Shown here piece after piece: positions 15,647-24,196 of a DNA stretch of 64,000 nt (position 1 is its first letter; each line of letters starts with the position of its first letter). Both the position numbers and the translations under genes were made by a program. The DNA is from Wocania_A sp965224845 (GTDB taxonomy: Bacteria; Bacteroidota; Bacteroidia; Flavobacteriales; Flavobacteriaceae): NCBI GenBank assembly GCA_965224845.1, contig CBDDAJ010000032.1, positions 1 through 64,000 on the forward strand, read 5' to 3'. The notes beneath the pieces are model-generated. The model was not told the DNA's origin, did not search any database, and worked only from the letters and a program-made list of their open reading frames with translations.

Positions 15647-17329
15647 ATGAAAAAAACATTTAAAGCCCTTAAATTCTCAAGTATTGTTCTATTAGTTATG
15701 GCATCATTTATAGCCTGCGACAAAGATTTCAATACCATTGAAAGTGATGTTCTAGGAAAAGATAATGCTAACTTCAATACCGATAATTCAAATCTTCAGA
15801 TAGCGGCATACAATAAAAAGTTAGCTGCATTACAAATTAACGGTTTGTCATCTCATTTATTTGGGGTTTTTAACGATCCGGCATATGGTCAAACCACAGC
15901 TAGCATTATTACTCAAATAACTCCAAATGTGTTTAATCCTAATTTTGGTGACAACCCTGTTATAGATTCTGTAGTTCTTAAAGTGCCTTATTTTAATAAA
16001 GTAAGCGCAGATTCGCCAGACGATGATGGTAACGAAGTATATACTATTAAAGACTCTTTATATGGCAGTGCTCCAATAAAATTAACGGTTTATAGGAATA
16101 ATTACTTTTTAAGAAATTTTGATCCAAACTCTGAGTTTAATGAAACACAATTGTATTATTCAAAAGCAGATGGCGCTATTAACAATACGGATAATTTTGC
16201 TGTTACAAATGATGCAGTCATAAATTTTGATGACCATAAAAGTGATGTTATTTATATGCAAGAACAGTTTGTACCGAGTAGTGAAACCCATGTTTTAAAA
16301 ACAACGGAAGGTGACGAAGCTATTTTCGATAGGCAAACTCCTGCTTTAAGAGTTAAATTAGATGAAGATTATTGGAAAACCACAATTTTTGAAAAAGAAG
16401 GAGATCCCGTTTTAAGTAATGCCAATAATTTTAGAGATTATTTTAGAGGTTTATATTTTAAAGCTGAAGCTATTAATGGCATGGGTAATATGACATTTTT
16501 TAATTTATCAACAGCAAATATTACCATATACTATTCAAAGGACTCTTCTATTGAGGGAGATAGACTGCAAGATACTTATACCTTAAACCTTAATGGCAAT
16601 AGGCTAAATACATATATCAATGATTATAGTGTGACGTTAGCTGATGGAGATGACGTTTTAGGCGACGAAAAATTATATTTAAAAGGTGCCGAAGGTTCCA
16701 TGGCCATAGTAGATTTATTTAGCGGTATGGTAGATTGCGATGGGACGTCTGAAACAGCTTTAGAGTGCTTTAAAAAAACCTATAGAGCGCTAGATGCAAA
16801 CGGTGACTATTTACCTCAGGTAAATGGAAATTACCCTCTAAAAAAATTAATAAACGAGGCCCACCTTGTTATTTATGAACATGCAGATGCAGATGATGGA
16901 GGAGATCCGGATTTTCACAAGTATGACAGAATTTATGCTTATGATATAAGTAACAACATTCCAACCATTGATTATACTTTTGATCCTACAGAAGATACTT
17001 CAGATCCAGTTAATTCTAAAATCATAAGCCTGGGTCATAGAATAAAAGATGATAATGGTAATGCTAAATATAAAATACGTATAACCGAACATCTTAATAA
17101 TATTTTACTTAAAGATTCGACCAACACTAAATTAGGACTTATGTTATCGAATAATGTAAATATAACGAACAGTTTTAAAACTTTACAAAGTGGGAGTGAA
17201 GTCTCTGAAATTCCATCAACCGCTCAATTAACTCCAAGAGGAACTGTTTTGTACGGCACTAATGTAACCGGACCAAATGCAAGTAAAAAAATGAAACTTG
17301 AAATATTTTTTACTGAACCTAATTTGTAA
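15647..17329 (+). CDS. DUF4270 domain-containing lipoprotein
   Basis: The protein is predicted to be 560 residues and lipidated. The start at 15647 gives a clean signal peptide MKKTFKALKFSSIVLLVMAS with lipobox FIAC; the longer ORF from 15611 would add a non-signal extension and is rejected. The body has the long beta-rich pattern of DUF4270 (for example ADSPDDDGNEVYTIKDSLYG and DSVVLKVPY). Function is unknown; family members are outer-membrane or surface lipoproteins of Bacteroidota. The gene sits between a GT5-like gene and glmS. Confidence 0.85.
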   Translation: MKKTFKALKFSSIVLLVMASFIACDKDFNTIESDVLGKDNANFNTDNSNLQIAAYNKKLAALQINGLSSHLFGVFNDPAYGQTTASIITQITPNVFNPNFGDNPVIDSVVLKVPYFNKVSADSPDDDGNEVYTIKDSLYGSAPIKLTVYRNNYFLRNFDPNSEFNETQLYYSKADGAINNTDNFAVTNDAVINFDDHKSDVIYMQEQFVPSSETHVLKTTEGDEAIFDRQTPALRVKLDEDYWKTTIFEKEGDPVLSNANNFRDYFRGLYFKAEAINGMGNMTFFNLSTANITIYYSKDSSIEGDRLQDTYTLNLNGNRLNTYINDYSVTLADGDDVLGDEKLYLKGAEGSMAIVDLFSGMVDCDGTSETALECFKKTYRALDANGDYLPQVNGNYPLKKLINEAHLVIYEHADADDGGDPDFHKYDRIYAYDISNNIPTIDYTFDPTEDTSDPVNSKIISLGHRIKDDNGNAKYKIRITEHLNNILLKDSTNTKLGLMLSNNVNITNSFKTLQSGSEVSEIPSTAQLTPRGTVLYGTNVTGPNASKKMKLEIFFTEPNL

Positions 17330-17534
17330 TTTTTTATTATAAAAACATCTCGTTTTATTTCGTGTGGATGAATTTCATCGTAAAAAATATCAATTTTATG
17401 TACTATTTTGACATTTGTTGATATTTTTTTTTACATATTTGCTCCACATAAATTCATATTAAATACGCTTTAAAATTGTTGATAATAGCTTTTAAAGTTT
17501 ACTTAGTATTAACCCAAACTAAATAAAATTACTT

Positions 17535-19382
17535 ATGTGCGGAATTGTTGGATATATAGGTCATAGAGAAGCTTATCCTATTATTATTGAAGGACTTAAG
17601 CGTTTGGAATACAGAGGTTATGATAGCGCTGGTATTGCTCTTTTTGATGGGAGAGATCTTAAAATATCTAAAACTAAAGGAAAGGTTTCTGACTTAGAAG
17701 AACGGGCAGAAAAAGAAATCTCTAAAAATGGTAGTTTAGGAATTGGTCATACAAGGTGGGCAACTCATGGTGTTCCCAATGACATAAATTCCCATCCTCA
17801 CGCATCAAACTCAGGAGATTTGGCCATTATTCATAATGGTATTATTGAAAACTATGATTCATTAAAAAAAGAATTAATTTCTAGGGGTTACACATTTAAA
17901 TCTGATACAGATACAGAGGTTTTAATTAATCTAATTGAAGATGTTAAAAAGAAAGAAAATGTAAAGCTTGGGAAAGCAGTACAAATTGCTTTAAACCAGG
18001 TGGTTGGTGCTTATGCTATAGCTGTTTTCGACAAAAATAAACCAGGTGAAGTTGTAATAGCAAGACTTGGAAGTCCTTTAGCTGTTGGTATAGGTGATGA
18101 TGAGTTTTTTATTGCAAGTGATGCCTCCCCTTTTATAGAATATACTAAGAATGCCATTTATTTGGAAGATGAAGAAATGGCAATTATTAGGCTTGGAAAA
18201 GAAATAAAAATCAGAAAGATTAAAGACGACTCATTAGTTGATCCTTACGTACAAGAGCTTCAAATGAATCTTGAACAAATAGAAAAAGGAGGCTACGAGC
18301 ATTTTATGCTAAAGGAGATTCATGAGCAGCCAAGAGCTATTAGAGACACCTATAGAGGTAGGCTCTTAAGAGATGAAGCTATTATAAAAATGGCAGGAGT
18401 TGAAGATAATATGAAAACCTTTTTAAATGCAGATCGTATTATTATTGTAGCTTGTGGTACCTCGTGGCATGCAGGATTAGTTGCCGAATACATTTTTGAA
18501 GAATTTTCCAGAATCCCAGTTGAAGTAGAGTATGCTTCTGAGTTTCGCTACAGAAACCCGGTAATAAATGAAAAAGATGTTGTTATAGCAATTTCACAAT
18601 CTGGTGAAACTGCCGATACATTAGCCGCTATTAAATTAGCAAAGTCTAAAGGCGCATTCGTTTTTGGTGTATGTAATGTTGTAGGCTCGTCAATTGCCAG
18701 AGAAACTGATGCCGGGGCCTATACACATGCCGGTCCAGAAATAGGTGTTGCCTCTACTAAAGCATTTACAACACAAATAACTGTATTAACTTTAATGGCC
18801 CTTCGTTTAGCCAGAGCTAAAGGAACTATGTCTAGTTCCGATTTCAGATTGAATTTGCAAGAATTAGAATTAATACCTCAAAAAGTAGAGCAGTTATTAC
18901 AAGTTGATGAACATGTTAAAGAAATTGCTAAACAATATTTGCTGTCTACCAATTGTTTGTATCTGGGTAGAGGTTATAATTTCCCAGTAGCTTTAGAAGG
19001 TGCTTTAAAATTAAAAGAAATCTCTTATATTCATGCAGAAGGATATCCTGCTGCCGAAATGAAACACGGCCCAATTGCATTGATAGACGATAGAATGCCT
19101 GTGATTGTTATAGCAACTAGCAAAGGGCATTACGAAAAAGTGGTTAGTAATATTCAAGAAATAAAATCGCGTAAAGGCAAAATTATTGCCGTTGTAACCG
19201 CAGGAGATACTGCTGTAAAAGAAATTGCAGATCATATTATTGAAATTCCAGATTCTGAAGAAGCTTTTTCTCCGCTTTTAACAACAATTCCATTACAGCT
19301 TTTATCTTATCATATTGCTGTAATGCGTAATTGTAATGTAGATCAACCACGTAACCTGGCAAAATCGGTTACTGTAGAATAA
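17535..19382 (+). CDS. glmS: Glutamine--fructose-6-phosphate aminotransferase (isomerizing)
   Basis: GlmS makes glucosamine-6-phosphate from fructose-6-phosphate and glutamine, the first step of UDP-GlcNAc synthesis. The 615-residue protein begins MCGIVGYIGHREAY, with Cys2 as glutaminase nucleophile after Met removal, followed by RGYDSAGIAL and HTRWATHG. Two SIS domains follow, with ISQSGETADTLAA and GRGYNFPVALEGALKLKEIS. The C-terminus DQPRNLAKSVTVE is the conserved end. The 205-bp upstream region holds AT-rich sequence only; no glmS ribozyme is seen. A strong terminator overlaps the stop codon. Confidence 0.98.
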   Translation: MCGIVGYIGHREAYPIIIEGLKRLEYRGYDSAGIALFDGRDLKISKTKGKVSDLEERAEKEISKNGSLGIGHTRWATHGVPNDINSHPHASNSGDLAIIHNGIIENYDSLKKELISRGYTFKSDTDTEVLINLIEDVKKKENVKLGKAVQIALNQVVGAYAIAVFDKNKPGEVVIARLGSPLAVGIGDDEFFIASDASPFIEYTKNAIYLEDEEMAIIRLGKEIKIRKIKDDSLVDPYVQELQMNLEQIEKGGYEHFMLKEIHEQPRAIRDTYRGRLLRDEAIIKMAGVEDNMKTFLNADRIIIVACGTSWHAGLVAEYIFEEFSRIPVEVEYASEFRYRNPVINEKDVVIAISQSGETADTLAAIKLAKSKGAFVFGVCNVVGSSIARETDAGAYTHAGPEIGVASTKAFTTQITVLTLMALRLARAKGTMSSSDFRLNLQELELIPQKVEQLLQVDEHVKEIAKQYLLSTNCLYLGRGYNFPVALEGALKLKEISYIHAEGYPAAEMKHGPIALIDDRMPVIVIATSKGHYEKVVSNIQEIKSRKGKIIAVVTAGDTAVKEIADHIIEIPDSEEAFSPLLTTIPLQLLSYHIAVMRNCNVDQPRNLAKSVTVE

Positions 19383-19430
19383 AATAGCACCCCTATAATT
19401 ATTGATTTGTAATTATAGGGGTGCTATTTT
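19381..19430 (+). terminator. Rho-independent terminator after glmS
   Basis: A perfect 21-bp inverted repeat (19381-19401 with 19410-19430) surrounds an 8-base loop; its core is GCACCCC/GGGGTGC and it ends in a T run. The stem begins within the glmS stop codon. Confidence 0.93.
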
Positions 19431-19594
19431 TGTTATTTCACAATAAAATACCTTATTTTTAACTTAACAAGCAATATTTGTAATGGTTTTTTGTTAAAAA
19501 ATACTATGCGCGCATAATTTTTTTGTGTTTTTATGCGGAAGTAATACGATATATATTTATATTGCTAATCCAAAAATTAAACTAATTCTTATAA

Positions 19595-22378
19595 ATGAAA
19601 ACTATTCTTCCTTTTTTACTGTTGCTTTTTTGTGGATTATCTTATTCTCAAACAACAACAATTTCTGGGACAGTTGTTGATGATAGTGGTCAACCTCTTC
19701 CAGGAGCAAACATTATTGTTACAGGAACTTCTACCGGAGTTGTTACAGATTTTGATGGTGGGTTTAACTTAAGTGTAAGTCAAGATCCTCCTTTTTCTGT
19801 TCAGGCTAGTATGGTTGGTTTTGAATCGGCCGTCATTGAAGTTACTACAAATAATCAAGTCCTTAATTTTGTCCTTAGCGAAGGAACATCATTAGATGAG
19901 GTGGTAATTTCTGCATCTAGAACCCCCGAGCGTATTTTCGAATCGCCCGTAACTGTAGAACGTTTAGGGCTTAAAGAAATAAAAAATACAGCTTCGGCCG
20001 ATTTTTATGATGGCCTTGAAAACCTAAAAGGTGTAGACATAAACACTAATAGTTTAACTTTTAAATCTGTTAATACAAGAGGTTTTGCCGCATTTGCAAA
20101 CAATCGCTTTATGCAGTTGGTAGACGGTATGGACAATTCAACACCAGCTCTAAATTTTCCCATAGGGAATTTAGTAGGAATGACAGAAACCGATGTTTTA
20201 AGTGTAGAACTATTACCAGGAGCATCATCAGCTTTATATGGTGCAAATGCCTTTAATGGAATCTTATTTATGCGAAGTAAAAACCCGTTCGATCATTCAG
20301 GGATTAGTGCTTCATTTAAAGGCGGGGTAACTTCACAAGAAGCTGCTGGCGACAACCAATACGTCGACTATAGTATTAGAGTGGCTCATAAATTTAGTGA
20401 TAAATTTGCTGCTAAAGTAAACTTTGGATACTTAAAAGGAACAGATTGGGCTGCTAATAGTATTGAAGACCAGGATATGGATGGAGGAACCAGAGCAACT
20501 AATATTAATTATAATGGCCTTAATGTATATGGCGATGAGGTCTCACGTAATTTAAAAGGTGTTGCAGTATTGCTAGAAGCAGCTATTAACCCTGCAACAG
20601 GGCAGCCCTTTTTACCTGCAGGAGCGAATGCCTTGGTGCCATCTGTAAGCATTAGTAGAACAGGTTATAATGAGCAGGATTTAACGGATTATGAAGCCAA
20701 AAGTATTAAAGCCGATTGGGGATTATACTATAGACCATGGGAAAATGATTTCGAAATATCTTACGTTGGAAAAGTTGGTACAGGAACAACGCTTTATCAA
20801 GGGTTAAACAGGTATAATATTGAAAACTTCTTTCAAGAGCAACACAAAATAGAAGTCCGTAATGATAATTTCTTTTTAAGAGGTTATGTCGTTGCTGATA
20901 ATGCCGGAGATTCATACGATATGGTCTTTACTGGTATTAATATAAATAGAGCATGGAAACCAGATTTAAATTGGTTTGCTGAATATGCTGGGACTTATGT
21001 CCTTACTACACTTGGAGGCGGAACTGATGCCGAAGCCCACGCAGCAGCAAGAGCACAGGCAGAATCGGGGCGTTATCTGCCAGGAACTCCTGAATATATA
21101 GCCGCTTTTAACAAAAGTATAAACGATCCAGACTTAAGTACAGGATCTAAATTTCAAGACGCATCAAAATACTACCACGCTGATGGAAATTATAACTTTA
21201 GTCATTTAATTGATTTTGCCGACATTCAGGTAGGTGGTTCATACAGACAATACGATTTAAATTCTTTTGGAACTATTTATACAGATTTTGATGGCCCGAT
21301 AAATTATTCAGAATTTGGTGTTTACACTCAAATTCAAAAAAGTTTTGAATTGAACGAGGCTTTAAATTTGAAACTTACAGGTTCTATCCGTTATGATAAA
21401 TCTGAATTCTTTGATGGATTTTATTCTCCAAGAATTTCAGCGGGTTTAACGGTAAACAGAAATCACAATATAAGAGCATCAGTACAAACCGGATTCAGGA
21501 ATCCAACCACTCAAGATTTATTTATTGGCTTAGATGCAGCAAGAGCTATATTAGTTGGTGCTGCTCCAGAAAATTTAGATAGATATTCAAGAGATTATCA
21601 GGCAAATGATGGAAATGTTTATAACCAAACAGGTGCTGCAGCATATAATAACTCTTATTCTGAAACTTCTGTACTAAAATATCAAACTACTGGAAATACC
21701 AGTGACCTAGTAGTAGCTAGCCCTGATTTAGTAAAACCAGAACAAGTAACTTCCGGAGAAGTTGGATATAGAGGGAAATTCGATAAAGTTATTGTAGATT
21801 TTAGTGCTTATTATAATAGTTATAAAGATTTTATATCGCAACAATACGTGATTGCTCCCCTGTATGGAACCGTTGGAGAAGCTTCAGGAGTCGAGGCTAT
21901 TACCAGAAGAGATTATAAAACCTACAATACATATACAAATTCAGAAGCTAATGTGAATTCTTATGGAGCTTCTATTGGAATATCTACTAAGGTATTTGGC
22001 AATTTTGATTTAGGGGGAAGTTACACCTACACCAAATTAGATTTTGATCAAACTGCATTTCCAGATTTTGTAACGAATTTTAATACGCCAGAACACAAGT
22101 TTAAAGCTTCTTTTGGTAATACGAAGTTATTTAAAAATTTTGGCTTTAATATTAATTATAGGTTTAGCGATGATTATTTCTGGGAAAACACATTCGCAAC
22201 CGGTTTAGTTCCGGAATACCATGTACTAGATGCTCAAATAAATTTAAGAGTTCCAAGTTTTAAATCGACTTTTAAAGTGGGAGCAACCAATCTTTTAGGT
22301 GATGAATATTTCTCAGCTGTAGGAACGGGTCATATTGGATCGATGTATTATCTCTCTTGGACTATTAACAACTTATAA
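19595..22378 (+). CDS. TonB-dependent outer-membrane receptor with CarboxypepD-like N-domain
   Basis: This is a 927-residue receptor. It has a signal peptide (MKTILPFLLLLFCGLSYS), a CarboxypepD_reg-like beta-sandwich (about 22-105, ISGTVVDDSGQPLPGANI), a plug domain (about 110-230, with VNTRGFAAFANNRFMQLVDG) and a beta barrel ending in an aromatic/polar C-terminus. It imports an unknown ligand using TonB energy. The next gene, an SGNH-fold lipoprotein, starts 1 base after the stop, so the two form a transport unit. The upstream gap holds the glmS terminator and a perfect 12-bp palindrome, TATGCGCGCATA, at 19505-19516 that might be an operator. Unlike SusC proteins, it has no SusD partner. Confidence 0.92.
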   Translation: MKTILPFLLLLFCGLSYSQTTTISGTVVDDSGQPLPGANIIVTGTSTGVVTDFDGGFNLSVSQDPPFSVQASMVGFESAVIEVTTNNQVLNFVLSEGTSLDEVVISASRTPERIFESPVTVERLGLKEIKNTASADFYDGLENLKGVDINTNSLTFKSVNTRGFAAFANNRFMQLVDGMDNSTPALNFPIGNLVGMTETDVLSVELLPGASSALYGANAFNGILFMRSKNPFDHSGISASFKGGVTSQEAAGDNQYVDYSIRVAHKFSDKFAAKVNFGYLKGTDWAANSIEDQDMDGGTRATNINYNGLNVYGDEVSRNLKGVAVLLEAAINPATGQPFLPAGANALVPSVSISRTGYNEQDLTDYEAKSIKADWGLYYRPWENDFEISYVGKVGTGTTLYQGLNRYNIENFFQEQHKIEVRNDNFFLRGYVVADNAGDSYDMVFTGININRAWKPDLNWFAEYAGTYVLTTLGGGTDAEAHAAARAQAESGRYLPGTPEYIAAFNKSINDPDLSTGSKFQDASKYYHADGNYNFSHLIDFADIQVGGSYRQYDLNSFGTIYTDFDGPINYSEFGVYTQIQKSFELNEALNLKLTGSIRYDKSEFFDGFYSPRISAGLTVNRNHNIRASVQTGFRNPTTQDLFIGLDAARAILVGAAPENLDRYSRDYQANDGNVYNQTGAAAYNNSYSETSVLKYQTTGNTSDLVVASPDLVKPEQVTSGEVGYRGKFDKVIVDFSAYYNSYKDFISQQYVIAPLYGTVGEASGVEAITRRDYKTYNTYTNSEANVNSYGASIGISTKVFGNFDLGGSYTYTKLDFDQTAFPDFVTNFNTPEHKFKASFGNTKLFKNFGFNINYRFSDDYFWENTFATGLVPEYHVLDAQINLRVPSFKSTFKVGATNLLGDEYFSAVGTGHIGSMYYLSWTINNL

Positions 22379-22379
22379 A

Positions 22380-23984
22380 ATGAAATTAAACATGAAAAAT
22401 ATAAAATACTTATCGTTGCTTTTTGGTTTAACAGCCTTTGTAGGTTGTAACGAACCAGAAGATGTTCTAAAAGGAACAAATGCTGAGCCCGAAGTTGTAG
22501 TTGAATTACCTGCTTTAACTGCTGGGTCTGCAGATTTTTCAAACTATGTTTCATTAGGTGCTTCGTTTACTGCTGGTTATACCGATGGAGCCGTTTTTAT
22601 TGCGGGTCAAGAAAACTCATTCCCAAACATTTTATCAAAACATTTTGCCAATGCTGGTGGAGGCTCATTTACTCAACCTTTAATGAACGATAATACGGGG
22701 GGATTACTTGTAGGTACAATGCCTGTGGCCGCATACAGATTAATTTTTAATGGTTCGGTACCTCAACGCTTAAATGATTTTCTTGCTAGTCTTGGTGCTC
22801 CTGCTCCTCCAATTACAACCGATGCTGCAAATAATTTAGGCAGTAGTTTTAATAATGTAGGTGTCCCCGGAGCAAAAAGCTTCCATTTAACTTTTCCAGG
22901 TTATGGGAGTTTAAACCCTTATTTTGGAAGAATGGCTTCTTCTCCTACAGCAACCATGTTAGGAGATGCTGCCAGCCAAAACCCAACATTTTTTACATTA
23001 TCAGAAATTGGAGGTAACGATGTATTATCTTATGCCACCACTGGAGGTATAGGAGTAGATCAAACAGGTAATTTCGATCCAACCTCATATGGTAATAATG
23101 ATATTACCGACCCCACTGTTTTCGGTCAGGTATTTACTGGTATTGTTGATCAGTTAACTGCAAATGGAGCACAAGGTGTTGTTGCTAATGTACCTTACAT
23201 AACAAGCTTACCCTATTTTACTACAGTGCCAAATGATGCGCTAGAGATAGATGCTGCTACTGCTGCAAACTTAACAGGGTTTTTCCAGGCGGTAGCCGGT
23301 ATATTTACTCAAGTATTAATTGCACAGATGGTACCACCTGCACAAGCTCAGGCTTTAGCATCTCAGTACGCTATACCATTTAGCGAAGGAAAAAACAGAT
23401 GGATCATAGATGTTCCTGTAACTCCTGCAAATCCTTTAGGGTTTAGACAAATGACAGAAGATGAATTATTATTGTTAACTATAGATCAAGGCGCTTTAGC
23501 TCAAGGCTATGGGTCAGTTGCTTTATCAAATGAAGTATTACAAGTATTGGGGCTTTTACAAGCTGGCGGTACTCCAACTCCTCAGCAAGGTGCTTTAGTA
23601 TTAGGTGCTGTTAACGGGATAGACGATGGTGATGCTTTAGATAGTGATGAACTTGCAGCAATTAAAAATGCTACAGATGCATATAATATGGTTATAGAAA
23701 ATGTGGCAGCATCTAAAGGCTTGGCTTTAGTTGATTTTAAAGATGTTCTTGAGCGAGCATCAACTACAGGTTATACTACGGGAGATTTTACACTTACCAC
23801 AAATTTAGTAACAGGAGGCTTAGTAAGTCTTGATGGGATCCATCTTACTGCCAGAGGCTATAGTGTTATGGCTAACGAAATTATGAAAGCTATTGATATC
23901 ACTTATGGATCAAATTTTGAAGCATCCGGAAATTTAGCAAATGCAGGAGATTATCCAACGAATTATTCTCCTACATTACAATAA
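22380..23984 (+). CDS. SGNH/GDSL-like hydrolase lipoprotein
   Basis: The protein is about 534 residues. The start at 22380 follows the receptor stop by 1 base; 22392 (MKNIKYLS) is an alternative with a tighter signal peptide. The lipobox AFVGC makes it a lipoprotein. SGNH blocks are visible: YVSLGASFTAGY (block I, Ser nucleophile in an ASFT context), NNVGVPGAKS, EIGGNDVLSYA (block III with Asn) and LDGIHLTARGYSVMANEI (block V with Asp and His). Esterase or lipase activity on a surface substrate is likely. A Gly/Ala-rich insertion spans the middle. It is paired with the TonB receptor just upstream. Confidence 0.85.
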   Translation: MKLNMKNIKYLSLLFGLTAFVGCNEPEDVLKGTNAEPEVVVELPALTAGSADFSNYVSLGASFTAGYTDGAVFIAGQENSFPNILSKHFANAGGGSFTQPLMNDNTGGLLVGTMPVAAYRLIFNGSVPQRLNDFLASLGAPAPPITTDAANNLGSSFNNVGVPGAKSFHLTFPGYGSLNPYFGRMASSPTATMLGDAASQNPTFFTLSEIGGNDVLSYATTGGIGVDQTGNFDPTSYGNNDITDPTVFGQVFTGIVDQLTANGAQGVVANVPYITSLPYFTTVPNDALEIDAATAANLTGFFQAVAGIFTQVLIAQMVPPAQAQALASQYAIPFSEGKNRWIIDVPVTPANPLGFRQMTEDELLLLTIDQGALAQGYGSVALSNEVLQVLGLLQAGGTPTPQQGALVLGAVNGIDDGDALDSDELAAIKNATDAYNMVIENVAASKGLALVDFKDVLERASTTGYTTGDFTLTTNLVTGGLVSLDGIHLTARGYSVMANEIMKAIDITYGSNFEASGNLANAGDYPTNYSPTLQ

Positions 23985-24007
23985 TGACATAAAAAATTGA
24001 CTAGTAC

Positions 24008-24039
24008 AAAACCTTTCTGGAAACAGAAAGGTTTTTTTA
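24008..24039 (+). terminator. Rho-independent terminator after the SGNH lipoprotein gene
   Basis: AAAACCTTTCTG (24008-24019) and CAGAAAGGTTTT (24024-24035) form a 12-bp stem with a 4-base loop followed by T residues. Confidence 0.93.
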
Positions 24040-24196
24040 TGCTTTTAAATTATAACCTAAAGTTTTATTTAATGTTAATTAAAATTAAAATAGATCTGCT
24101 TTTAGAATAATAGATAACCATAACTTAAAAAATAATTAAAATACTTGGGAAGCTAATTTTGTTATTTCGTTGAGAATTTAATCAACAAAAATAACC

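Noticed and set aside
17330..17534. glmS ribozyme
   Set aside because: The leader has no recognisable ribozyme core motifs; glmS ribozymes are mainly in Firmicutes.
22335..22379. Upstream start for the SGNH lipoprotein
   Set aside because: It overlaps the TonB receptor end; ATG at 22380 gives the lipobox.
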